Shown in pieces: positions 8,041-15,854 of a stretch of DNA of 64,000 bases; positions within the stretch are counted from its first letter, which is position 1; each line of letters opens with the position of its first letter. The position numbers were made by a program, and so were the translations under genes. Below the pieces are notes generated by a model. It made no database searches, was not told the DNA's origin, and saw nothing but the letters and a program-made list of their open reading frames with translations. This stretch comes from Methanomassiliicoccales archaeon (GTDB lineage: Archaea; Thermoplasmatota; Thermoplasmata; Methanomassiliicoccales; UBA472), in contig JAPKYJ010000004.1 in the NCBI GenBank assembly GCA_026394375.1, positions 1 to 64,000 on the forward strand. The letters are read 5' to 3'.

Positions 8041-9081
8041 TCAATCCGTAGCTAGGTATTTCGGCCTCTTCACGTCCGTCGGGGTGGGGGATATGAACCT
8101 CGTTTCCACAGGAGACCCCTCATCCTCGAACAGGTCCTCGATCAGCGGCGTGAACGGATCTATGAATGCGCCAGAGAAACCTTTCTTCTCGATGAGTTCT
8201 AGGTCTCTCTCCACCACACCTCCGCCCACGACCATAGCGACATCAATTCCCTCTAGCAACGCCAACAGCTCGGTGGATACTCCTGAACGAGTTCCAAGAC
8301 GTCTCATGTCTACCACAGCCAGTTCGTCGAAACCAAGACCCCGGAGCTTCTTGATCGCATCTATCAGGTCCGCCGGTCCCGCCCTCGGTCTTCCCCAGAT
8401 CACCCTTCCATCCCATTGCAGGCAGGGCACGCACTTGTCCGATAGCTCGTAGAGTTCCTGGAACAGACGCATCGAGGTGCATGTGGATGTATCGGCCAGG
8501 GCTCGGGCCACCTCCATTGAGAAAGCATCAAAAAGGTCCTGGTCGGTGCGGATGCCCAGGTCGAGCCAGACGTCATGCTTCTTCTTCACTAGCTCGCGAA
8601 TCACTCGGAAATTGGGTTTCGCTTCGTTCACTCCGGCCAGGTCCAGGAGCAGCAATTCGCTGGCGTTGTACCGTTGCCCAGCCACCGCCCGCCAATAGCG
8701 TTCGAAGCTGACGTGGTATTCGGTCCGTTTCAGGGAGCCGTTGTCCCAACGCACGCTCACCACCTCGGCCAACTTGATGATGGGGACGTCCACCCCTCCC
8801 AAGCTTAGGAGAGGTTTGGTGTCGACGGGGAGTATCGGAATGTGCCTGAACTTGGGAACGGAGCGTTCCTCGTCGGCCTTCTTCAGAAGGCTCTGACGGA
8901 AGGAGATCCAGTCATCCACGGAGGCAAACGTCAGGGGCACGGCCATCTTTCCACAGGACTGGCAGCGACAGCTGCCGTCATTATCGTCCACCCCGGCCAA
9001 AGGGCCGCCGAACATCAGCTTGGGGATCAGATCTCGCCCGCCGCAATGCGGGCAAGCATACACAACGCCGTGTCTCCTCAT
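8041..9081 (-). CDS. HisA/HisF-related TIM-barrel protein with N-terminal zinc ribbon
   Basis: 346 residues. An N-terminal zinc ribbon (CPHCGG at about 10-15 and CRCQSCGK at about 38-45) is followed by a (beta/alpha)8 domain that matches the HisA/HisF-related proteins of methanogens (ELLLLDLAGVNEAKPNF, DVWLDLGIR, FDELAVVDMRRLGTRSG, VAMVVGGGVV). True HisA isomerises ProFAR in histidine synthesis. This group lacks a demonstrated reaction and sits here without other his genes, so function is open. The neighbouring flavoprotein is on the same strand, 63 bp away. The zinc ribbon is the odd feature. Confidence 0.72.
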   Translation of the reverse strand: MRRHGVVYACPHCGGRDLIPKLMFGGPLAGVDDNDGSCRCQSCGKMAVPLTFASVDDWISFRQSLLKKADEERSVPKFRHIPILPVDTKPLLSLGGVDVPIIKLAEVVSVRWDNGSLKRTEYHVSFERYWRAVAGQRYNASELLLLDLAGVNEAKPNFRVIRELVKKKHDVWLDLGIRTDQDLFDAFSMEVARALADTSTCTSMRLFQELYELSDKCVPCLQWDGRVIWGRPRAGPADLIDAIKKLRGLGFDELAVVDMRRLGTRSGVSTELLALLEGIDVAMVVGGGVVERDLELIEKKGFSGAFIDPFTPLIEDLFEDEGSPVETRFISPTPTDVKRPKYLATD

Positions 9082-9144
9082 ATCATCTCAAAGAATGGAA
9101 GGCTTGGAAATAACCCTTTGCCAGGATTAACCCCCTTCATCGGC

Positions 9145-9723
9145 TCATCCCGAGGAGAAGAACACTTCCGTATCGCTGAGCACGTCCTTGGCCTGGGCGC
9201 TTTCCCTAAGGTCCTCCGACGGATTCGCACCGCCGACGATGAACGTGCGCACGTCATCGAACCGCAGATGCTTGATCAGGAGATCGAAGTAGCGGACCTT
9301 GATGTAATTGTAGACCTTGTCGCCGTCGGCCAAGCCGCAGGTGAAGAGCACGATCGCTTTCTTACCCTTCTCCAGCCGGCTTTCGAAATCGCCCGCCTCC
9401 TTGCCAGGGAGCATGAAGCCGTAGAGGCGGTCGATGAAGCATTTCATGATCCCCGTCTCCGCCCCCATATAGATCGGCGATCCCAGAATGAGGAGGTCCG
9501 CGTCCTTCATCTCTTCTTTGATGATGCTCATCTCGTCCTTCTGGGAGCAGGTCTCCGTCCTCTTGCACTGCATGCAGGCCTTGCAATCCTCGATGTGCAT
9601 GTCCACCAGGTCGAAGTACTTGATGTTCGCGCCCTTCTGCTGCGCCTGGTTGGTGATCTCCTTTAGCAGACGAGCAGTGTTGCCCGCCTTCCTGGGGCTT
9701 CCGTTCACCGCCACCACCTTCAT
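9145..9723 (-). CDS. Iron-sulfur flavoprotein (flavodoxin family)
   Basis: 192 residues. FMN phosphate loop VNGSPRKAGNTARLL, cysteine motif CKACMQCKRTETC at about 47-59, and SPIYMGAETGIMKCFIDR for the flavin loop. It is closest in layout to the Methanosarcina Isf type, which takes electrons from ferredoxin. ATG 9723 is the natural start for the family (MKVVAVNGSP). It lies upstream of the HisA-like gene on the same strand and is the second of three such proteins in the window. Confidence 0.83.
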   Translation of the reverse strand: MKVVAVNGSPRKAGNTARLLKEITNQAQQKGANIKYFDLVDMHIEDCKACMQCKRTETCSQKDEMSIIKEEMKDADLLILGSPIYMGAETGIMKCFIDRLYGFMLPGKEAGDFESRLEKGKKAIVLFTCGLADGDKVYNYIKVRYFDLLIKHLRFDDVRTFIVGGANPSEDLRESAQAKDVLSDTEVFFSSG

Positions 9724-9830
9724 GTCTAGACCTCTGCCAGGTGAGAAGGTTCATTGTGCATTAAGTCTGCGGAAGCATCTTCGGCAAAGGAACCCTTAGA
9801 TCATGCCGCGGCTCGGTCGCATCTTCTCGG

Positions 9831-9944
9831 TCAAGCCGCGCTGGTCTCCGTCTCATCTTCCTTGTCTGTGGCGTCCTGATCCTCGACCGGGCGCAGGAAG
9901 ACGACCGACCTCGGTTGCCATCGATACTTCGTTGGTTGTTCCAT
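9831..9944 (-). CDS. Possible 37-residue small protein
   Basis: An ATG-started frame of 37 codons (MEQPTKYRWQPRSVVF at the start, an acidic DATDKEDETETSAA tail). The basic/aromatic start and acidic end look protein-like. There is no strong Shine-Dalgarno, and the only nearby TATA-like stretch (9958-9967) is a little too close to ATG. I recognise no family. It is the only candidate gene in the gap 9724-10038. Confidence 0.25.
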   Translation of the reverse strand: MEQPTKYRWQPRSVVFLRPVEDQDATDKEDETETSAA

Positions 9945-10038
9945 CGCCAATCTGCGGCTAATAAATACCACTTCATGGCATGCTTTCGTTTCGTAGCGCT
10001 ATTGCACGAGCGTTCAACTAGGAAGGAAGGTGGTGGTT

Positions 10039-11208
10039 ATGGAGGAGAACGACCGTGACCCGAGGACGGGTGTGTTCATCTGCAGCTGCGGGGGCAGCAC
10101 TAGCCTGACGGTCAACATGCGGGACCTGTCCCGATACGCCAGGGAGCTGGAGGGCGTAGTCCACGTGGAAACCATGGATTATGCTTGCCACGTGGAACCT
10201 CGCAAGCACATATCCGCGGCGATCAAGGATAACAAGCTGGATCGAATCGTCGTGGCCGCCTGCTCCCCGCTTCTCTATCTGCGCGAGTTCCAAGAGGCGG
10301 CCATGCAGGCCGGCAAGACCGGATGCCTAGTGGAGATGGTCAACATCCGGGAGCAATGCGCCTGGATACATTCCTTGGACCCGAGGGAGGCCACCCGCAA
10401 GGCGCAGGAGCTGGTGGCCATGGGAACGGCCAAGATCGCCCTGGTCAGACCGGGCGAGGTCGGAAGCATCGCCTCGGTCAAGCACGGAGCATGCTCCGGT
10501 TGCGGGGTCTGCGAGGCGACCTGCAGGGTGTCGGCCATCAAGATGGTGCCCGATCTCTCGAGACCGGGAAAGAGGGTGGCGAGCATCCAGCCAAAGATGT
10601 GCGAAGGATGCGGGGCGTGCGTGGCCGCCTGCCCGAGCGCCGCCATGGACCAGGCGTGCTTCTCGAACTCCGAGATATCGGCGGAGATAGACGCCGCCAC
10701 CCCCCCGCGCTCGCAGGAAATGGAGAACTTCCCCAACGTCGTGGTGTTCGCCTGTCATTGGTGTTCCTACGCGGCGGGCGATCTGGCAGGGATTAAGAGG
10801 CTGCAGATTCCCGCGCACTTCCGTTCCATCCGCACGATGTGCTCCGCCCGCGTGGACCCGGAATGGGTCATGCGCGCTCTCTCCAGAGGAGCGGACGGCG
10901 TGCTCATACTGGCGGGAAAGCCAGGCCGCTGCCATTACGAGGTCGGTAGCATTCGCACCAACCGACGCATGACCCTTCTGAAGACGGTCATCACGCAGCT
11001 GGGTTTCGACGAGGGCCGCTTCAGCACATTGTTCGTCGATTCGGACGAAGCGGAGGCGTACCAGCGGAGCATAACGGAGTTCGTGGCTCACGTGAAGGAG
11101 ATCGGGCCGAACCCGCTGCGTATCTCCGAGCCGACCGAGAGAGTGACCCTGGACTATCAGTATCAGGGAGTGCCGCCGAACGCCCCGGTCGGATACCCTC
11201 GTTCCTGA
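10039..11208 (+). CDS. HdrA N-terminal/ferredoxin domains fused to MvhD, lacking the FAD domain
   Basis: 389 residues from ATG 10039 (GTG 10030 is possible). The N-terminal HdrA domain carries FICSCGGST and DYACHVEP and runs to about 135. Then two [4Fe-4S] sites (CSGCGVCEATC and CEGCGACVAAC), then an MvhD/FrhD delta domain with CHWCSYAAGD and MCSARVD. Canonical HdrA has a large FAD domain between the first two parts. It is absent here, and the junction at about GTAKIALVRPGEVGS is clean and in frame. A separate gene at 19385-20458 encodes the missing domain. The protein would relay electrons in flavin-based bifurcation or a related soluble complex. HdrB, HdrC and hydrogenase genes are not in the window. 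Confidence 0.85.
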   Translation: MEENDRDPRTGVFICSCGGSTSLTVNMRDLSRYARELEGVVHVETMDYACHVEPRKHISAAIKDNKLDRIVVAACSPLLYLREFQEAAMQAGKTGCLVEMVNIREQCAWIHSLDPREATRKAQELVAMGTAKIALVRPGEVGSIASVKHGACSGCGVCEATCRVSAIKMVPDLSRPGKRVASIQPKMCEGCGACVAACPSAAMDQACFSNSEISAEIDAATPPRSQEMENFPNVVVFACHWCSYAAGDLAGIKRLQIPAHFRSIRTMCSARVDPEWVMRALSRGADGVLILAGKPGRCHYEVGSIRTNRRMTLLKTVITQLGFDEGRFSTLFVDSDEAEAYQRSITEFVAHVKEIGPNPLRISEPTERVTLDYQYQGVPPNAPVGYPRS

Positions 11209-11220
11209 GCGCTTGATGCT

Positions 11221-11239
11221 CGTTCTTTCTGGCAGAACG
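11221..11239 (+). terminator. Hairpin after the HdrA-MvhD gene
   Basis: CGTTCT pairs with AGAACG around a seven-base loop, 12 bp after the stop. It lies between convergent genes, and the minus-strand reading of 11250-11299 is pyrimidine-rich, so the gap may end transcription from both sides. Confidence 0.35.
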
Positions 11240-11299
11240 CGCGTATTCAGCTTGAGCCTCGTAGCGAAAAGAAGGAAGAGATATTGAAGGGGTTTGCGC

Positions 11300-12808
11300 T
11301 CATGCCTCGGTTGCTCTGGCCTTCTTCTCTGAGTTCTGGGTCATCAGGGACACGCCCATGGTGACCGCGAATCCCACCGGTATGCTCACCAGGCCCGGGT
11401 TGTTCAGAGGGAACCAGGCACCCTGGGTCATGAAGGTCGGACTGATCAGGATCAGCAAGATGGAGAGGGTCAGTCCGGTGGCTATGCCCACCATGATGCC
11501 CGGCCCCGTTGTCCGTTTCCAGAACAGCAGGCAGATGAGCGCCGGGATGTTGGCCGAGGCGGCGATGGCGAAGGCCAGTCCTACCAGGTAGGCCACGTTC
11601 TGCTCCTTCATGATGATCCCGAGGACGATGGCCACCAGACCCACCGCGACGGCGGTCAGTTTGGATACTCGCAGCGTTTTTCGATCGTCCCCTTTCTTCC
11701 CCAGGATCTCGGTGTAGATGTCGTGGGCTATCGCTCCTGAGGCGGCCATGATCAGTCCGGACACCGTCCCCAGGATGGTGGCGAACGCTATGGATGAGAT
11801 CACGGCGAAGAACACCTCACCTCCGATCTTGTCCGCGAGCAGTGGCGCGGCCAGGTTCTGGTTGCCCGCGTCCAGGGTGCCTAGTAGGTTCGCGCCCAGT
11901 CCCAGGTACAGCGTAAGGATATAGAACGCCCCGATGGCGATGATCGCGACCACCGTCGACTTGCGCGCGTCCGAGGGTTTGGGCACGGTGTAGTATCGGA
12001 TCATGATGTGTGGCAACGCTGCCGTGCCCAGGATGAGACCTATTGCTAGAGAGGCGAAGTCCAGCGGGTCCTTGTACTTCAGGCCAGGCGCCATGAACTG
12101 CGCGCCGGTGTAAGTGATGGTGCCTCCGGCCTTGGTTGGCACCTCAGCGCCGTTGGTGATGAAGTGCCCGATGAAGTCCAACGGACCGAAACCGGTGTAG
12201 GCCAGGACGCCGATGGTCAGGGCGAGGGCGGCGAACAGGAGCAGGAATCCCTTGATGAACTGCACGTAGGTGGTGGAGACCATGCCCGCCGTGGCCACGA
12301 TCAGCACCACGATCAGTCCGACCAGCACCACGCCCACTTCGTAGGGCAGCCCTATGAGGGGCTGCACGATCGAACCGGCACCCACCATCTGTGGTATGAG
12401 ATAGAAGACGCTCACCACCAGCGCGGATATGGCGGCCATGAGGCGCACCCTCTTGTCCTTGAACTTGCTGGCCAGGGCGTCACCGAAGGTGTATTTCCCG
12501 ATCTTGCGCAGCGGCTCCGCTATCAGGAACAGGGCCACGATCCAGCCGGCCAGGAAGCCTATGGCGTACATGAAGCCGTCGTAGCCGAAGAATGCGATCA
12601 AGCCGGCCACGCCTAGAAAGGAAGCGGCGCTCAGGTAGTCGCCCGCGAAGGCGATGCCGTTCACGAACCATTTGATCCCGCCCCCGGCCACATAGAAGTG
12701 CCCGGCCGTGCGCACCCTTCTCGATGCATATACCGAGATGGCTAGAGTGAACAGTACTATGATGACGAAGAGTGCGAAGGCAACAGGGCGGAAGACATAG
12801 TCGGCCAT
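11300..12808 (-). CDS. actP: Acetate/cation symporter, sodium:solute symporter family
   Basis: 502 residues with about 13 membrane helices. The family features include YVAGGGIKWFVNGIAFAGDY near the N-terminus, SAASFLGVAG (sodium-site region) and FGDALASKF. Length and order fit ActP (YjcG), which imports acetate and similar small monocarboxylates with a cation. It starts 1 bp after the stop of the UspA-DUF485 gene, so the two form one transcript. Substrate beyond acetate/glycolate-like acids cannot be read from sequence. Confidence 0.87.
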   Translation of the reverse strand: MADYVFRPVAFALFVIIVLFTLAISVYASRRVRTAGHFYVAGGGIKWFVNGIAFAGDYLSAASFLGVAGLIAFFGYDGFMYAIGFLAGWIVALFLIAEPLRKIGKYTFGDALASKFKDKRVRLMAAISALVVSVFYLIPQMVGAGSIVQPLIGLPYEVGVVLVGLIVVLIVATAGMVSTTYVQFIKGFLLLFAALALTIGVLAYTGFGPLDFIGHFITNGAEVPTKAGGTITYTGAQFMAPGLKYKDPLDFASLAIGLILGTAALPHIMIRYYTVPKPSDARKSTVVAIIAIGAFYILTLYLGLGANLLGTLDAGNQNLAAPLLADKIGGEVFFAVISSIAFATILGTVSGLIMAASGAIAHDIYTEILGKKGDDRKTLRVSKLTAVAVGLVAIVLGIIMKEQNVAYLVGLAFAIAASANIPALICLLFWKRTTGPGIMVGIATGLTLSILLILISPTFMTQGAWFPLNNPGLVSIPVGFAVTMGVSLMTQNSEKKARATEA

Positions 12809-12809
12809 C

Positions 12810-13559
12810 TCAACCGCCTCCGGTCTTCTTCTCGCTCCAACCCGCGTACCAGTTGAACGTCACGGCCATGATGATGGCGACGACGATCAGAGCGACACCG
12901 GAGAAGATGCCCACGTTCGTTCCAAGAAACCCGCCGGCGAAGGTGCTGTGCGAGAACGATCCTACCACGGTGAAGATCGCATATCCTATGCCGTAGATGG
13001 CAAAGAGCGTCAGTCCGACCTTGAACTTGCGCGTCTTGGTGAACTCGGCCATTCCGTTGGTGATCGGTGGCGCCTTGTGGGCCATGGCGAATTGCAGCGC
13101 CAGCTCCACGGCTTTGTGCATCTCATCTTCCGTCAGCTTGACCACGACAACGTCGCATGGGGCTTCTTTGATCACGCCCCGGGACACGCTGCCCAAATAG
13201 AGGCCAGGAAGTCCCTTAATGGTGGAGGATCCCATGACGATGATGTCCGCCTTCGTTTCGGATGCCGCCTTCACGATCTCTCCCACGACCGCTCCTTCGC
13301 GGACGATCGTCTCGAAGGGGACGTTGTTCTTGACGGCCAATTCCTTGGCATAGGCGACGCCGTCGATGCCCGTCGTTCTCATTAGCGCCGAGTCCTCTGC
13401 GATCCGCTCCATGCCCGCGGCCAATACCCGCTCGTTCACCGTTAGGATGACGAGCTTGCCCTTGCGGTCCCTGGCCATCTCGATCGCCCGAACGGTGGCA
13501 GCGATGGCCGGATAGGAGCCGTCGGTGGGCAGCAGGATCTTGTAGCCGTTATTGGCCAT
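12810..13559 (-). CDS. UspA domain fused to DUF485 (YjcH-like) membrane domain
   Basis: 249 residues. Residues 1-142 are a universal stress protein domain (ILLPTDGSYPA at the start, GSSTIKGLPGLYLGSVSRGV with the ATP-binding Gly/Ser signature). Residues about 165-249 form a DUF485 domain with two membrane helices (FKVGLTLFAIYGIGYAIF and the GIFSGVALIVVAII helix). In bacteria a free-standing DUF485 protein (YjcH) precedes actP. Here the same position is held by a fusion that adds a nucleotide-binding cytoplasmic domain. It probably sits beside ActP and may tune transport by ATP state; this is inference. Confidence 0.85.
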   Translation of the reverse strand: MANNGYKILLPTDGSYPAIAATVRAIEMARDRKGKLVILTVNERVLAAGMERIAEDSALMRTTGIDGVAYAKELAVKNNVPFETIVREGAVVGEIVKAASETKADIIVMGSSTIKGLPGLYLGSVSRGVIKEAPCDVVVVKLTEDEMHKAVELALQFAMAHKAPPITNGMAEFTKTRKFKVGLTLFAIYGIGYAIFTVVGSFSHSTFAGGFLGTNVGIFSGVALIVVAIIMAVTFNWYAGWSEKKTGGG

Positions 13560-13790
13560 GGTCGATCCCCTCCCATGGAGTCCTCCGCCTTCTCACATGC
13601 TCCGGCGGCGGCTCGGGAAGGGACATCTGCATCCTTTCCGAGAGAACGACCGGAGGGTGTACCTCGATCCACCATTGTGCGCACTGCGCAGCATGGCGTG
13701 ACGTCGGTTCCCACAGAACTGTCCTTGCCGAGCAAGGTTGGTATCCGAGATACCTCCGCATGGGCGAGGAAACCGTGCGGGAGTAAATAA
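13560..13790 (-). promoter_or_regulatory. Long 5' leader and promoter of the usp-DUF485/actP unit
   Basis: TATA box TTATTTACTC (minus strand, 13781-13790) predicts a start near 13760, giving a leader of about 200 nt, unusual beside the leaderless genes here. The leader opens with two perfect 6-bp dyads with the same three-base loop: GGTATC-CGA-GATACC (13740-13754) and CCTTGC-CGA-GCAAGG (13723-13737), 2 bp apart. A third dyad TGCGCA-C-TGCGCA is at 13678-13690. These could be RNA hairpins or operator sites. Confidence 0.5.
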
Positions 13791-13848
13791 GTCTTTTTCA
13801 TTTCTATACGATATATGTCGTTGTAAGTGAGTTCTGGTGCGAATTTCG

Positions 13849-13864
13849 TATTCCTTAAGGAATA
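13849..13864. repeat. Perfect 16-bp palindrome in AT-rich spacer
   Basis: TATTCCTTAAGGAATA reads the same on both strands. It lies in a 160-bp AT-rich stretch (13800-13960) upstream of the usp-DUF485/actP promoter and downstream of the NifX-like gene. The size and symmetry suit a dimeric regulator site. The rest of the gap shows no gene. Confidence 0.45.
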
Positions 13865-14016
13865 TTTGTCAATAATTTAACAAATAACGATTGTTCACTA
13901 CGACATTAGTCGAATAAGAGTCAAATGATATTCTTCCATTCATGACTTGAACGATGGGTTGGAGGGCGGGACGAGGGGCATTCCAGATGAATCGTGGTCG
14001 GTTTCTCTGGGTCGGC

Positions 14017-14346
14017 CTATGCGAGCCTTTGTCCCTTCTTCTTGAACCGCTCGACCGCCTCCCGTACCGTTCCCTCCTCGTCCATGATGATGCGGATGTT
14101 GCTCGAGAGCAGTTTCCTCTGTCCATGAGGCCCGACCCAGCCAGTGATGACGACCTCCACCCCTAGCTTGACCGCCGCCTCCGCCGCGTAGATGCCCGCG
14201 CCCACCTCCACGTCATGTCCTTCATTGAGCACCGCCTCGGACTTCATGGTCTCCGGGTCCACTACCACAAAATAGGCGCAGTGGCCGAACTCCTCGTCCA
14301 GGAGATCGTCGATATCCGGGCCAGTGGATGTCACTAGGACCTTCAT
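14017..14346 (-). CDS. NifX/NifB-type dinitrogenase iron-molybdenum cofactor-binding domain protein
   Basis: 109 residues forming one domain: [16 protein letters not shown] start, [14 protein letters not shown], and [30 protein letters not shown]. Free-standing members are common in archaea without nitrogenase and are thought to bind or carry metal-sulfur clusters. Its ATG overlaps the stop of the Mrp gene by 4 bp (ATGA), so the two are translationally coupled, which points to a joint role in Fe-S cluster handling. Confidence 0.8.
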   Translation of the reverse strand: MKVLVTSTGPDIDDLLDEEFGHCAYFVVVDPETMKSEAVLNEGHDVEVGAGIYAAEAAVKLGVEVVITGWVGPHGQRKLLSSNIRIIMDEEGTVREAVERFKKKGQRLA

Positions 14347-15188
14347 TTCTTCCCCTTCCTTTCCACCTGCCTCACGATGTTGTCGACCAATCCGTCGAAG
14401 GCTTTCGCGGCCGGAGAGTCCGTGTCCGCGAGCACGATCGGCATGCCGTCGTCGCTGCTCGCCACCACCTTAGGATCGAGCGGGATGCGCCCGAGGAACG
14501 GGACCTTGAGCTCCTTGGCCGCCTTCTCTCCCCCACCCTTCTTGAACAGATCTATCTCCTTTCCGCAATGGGGGCATATCAGGCCGGACATGTTCTCCAC
14601 TATGCCGATCACTGGCAGCTTGAGCTGTTTGGCGAACCCCACCGACTTGCGAGAGTTGAGCAAGGCCACGTCCTGGGGAGTGGTGACGACCACCGCGCCG
14701 TCGGCATCGGGCATCAGCTGTGCCACGGTCAGAGGCTCATCCCCCGTTCCCGGAGGAAGGTCAACGACCAAGTAATCAAGGTCGCCCCAGCGCACGTCGG
14801 CGATGAACTGCCTTATGGCGCCTATCTTCATCGGTCCGCGCCAGATGACCGGATTGTCCGCGTCCTTGATCAGGAAGGCCATGGACATGACCCGCAGATG
14901 GGGCGGGACCAGGATGGGCATCAACCCTTCTTCATCGCCGGTGAGAATGGCATCCTCGATGTGCAGCATCTTGGGTATGTTCGGACCGTGGATGTCCGCA
15001 TCCATCAGGCCCACCTCGTAGCCGCGCATGGAAAGCGCCATGGCGATGTTCACAGCCACCGTGCTTTTGCCTACGCCGCCCTTGCCGCTGGTGACCATGA
15101 TCTTGTGCTTTATGCGCATGAGGTTCTTTATGAGCTTGAGGTCCTCCTTCCGGACCGTCTTGACCTCGATCTTGTCGATGCCGTCCAT
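14343..15188 (-). CDS. Mrp/NBP35-family P-loop ATPase, Fe-S cluster carrier
   Basis: 281 residues. Deviant Walker [19 protein letters not shown], switch regions [15 protein letters not shown] and [14 protein letters not shown], and the CPHCGKE pair that bridges a [4Fe-4S] cluster at the dimer interface. The protein loads Fe-S clusters into apo-proteins in the cytoplasm and is essential in methanogens. Coupling to the NifX-like gene and closeness to Suf and Hdr genes fit that work. A 35-residue N-terminal extension precedes the P-loop region. Confidence 0.9.
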   Translation of the reverse strand: MDGIDKIEVKTVRKEDLKLIKNLMRIKHKIMVTSGKGGVGKSTVAVNIAMALSMRGYEVGLMDADIHGPNIPKMLHIEDAILTGDEEGLMPILVPPHLRVMSMAFLIKDADNPVIWRGPMKIGAIRQFIADVRWGDLDYLVVDLPPGTGDEPLTVAQLMPDADGAVVVTTPQDVALLNSRKSVGFAKQLKLPVIGIVENMSGLICPHCGKEIDLFKKGGGEKAAKELKVPFLGRIPLDPKVVASSDDGMPIVLADTDSPAAKAFDGLVDNIVRQVERKGKK

Positions 15189-15350
15189 GTTTCATCCTTC
15201 CCTTGCCAGGAGGTGAGGATGCGAATGCCGTGCTATTAGTCTTTTTCCAGAAGCTTTGAGGTATCCGAAGATGTGCCCCTCAGAACAAGGAGAGCATGTC
15301 AGTGGTTAGGGGTCACAAGATAGATTAGCGCTACGACCAATAACCTGGTC

Positions 15351-15854
15351 ATGCCTTTGGGGGACCCGATGGGCGAGGAGACGCCCTACGTCGAAGGGGG
15401 CAGGCTGGAAAGGGTTTGGATGACCTCGGTCCCGGTACGGGACCTCGGTCGGGCGGTGGAGTTCTACACCCGCATCCTGGGACTGGAACTGCAGCTCGAT
15501 TCTCGGGACAAGAACTGGGTGGAGGTCGGTCCAGATGACCCGCAAGGCAAGATCGGCCTCTACGTCCCAGCGAGAGAGGACAACCGGCAGCCAGGAGGCG
15601 ATACGGGGGTGATCTTCTCCACGGACAGCATCTTCGAGCTGCATCGGAAGTTGGTGGATGAAGGAGTGAGGTTCGAGCTCAAGCCGGAGAAGCGCCCCTG
15701 GGGCGGTCTCATGGCCATTCTCTTGGACCCGGACGGGAACAAGTTCACGGTGGTGGAGGACCCGGACCACTATCGGCGAGGTCCAAAGCCAAAGCAGCCT
15801 GAACGCGCATCGACGAGGGAAACAGAGCGGAGCTGCCGCACGGCCCAGCGATGA
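15351..15854 (+). CDS. VOC-family (glyoxalase/bleomycin resistance) protein
   Basis: 167 residues with one VOC module of paired beta-alpha-beta-beta-beta units. Seen: SVPVRDLGRAVEFYTRILGLEL at 26-47 region, GVIFSTDSIFELHRKLVDEGV, and ILLDPDGNKFTVVE with the final metal-ligand Glu. The basic tail after residue 140 looks disordered. VOC proteins include lyases, dioxygenases and binding proteins, so a reaction cannot be given. ATG 15369 is an alternative start. Its stop abuts the convergent nuclease gene. Confidence 0.75.
   Translation: MPLGDPMGEETPYVEGGRLERVWMTSVPVRDLGRAVEFYTRILGLELQLDSRDKNWVEVGPDDPQGKIGLYVPAREDNRQPGGDTGVIFSTDSIFELHRKLVDEGVRFELKPEKRPWGGLMAILLDPDGNKFTVVEDPDHYRRGPKPKQPERASTRETERSCRTAQR

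Noticed and set aside
9761-9976. 71-codon minus frame in the gap before the HdrA-MvhD gene
   Set aside because: Arg-rich shadow-like composition; the 37-codon frame in another phase is more protein-like.
14328-15239. 303-codon frame opposite the Mrp gene
   Set aside because: Shadow of a high-GC gene; His/Asp/Val-rich with no domain.
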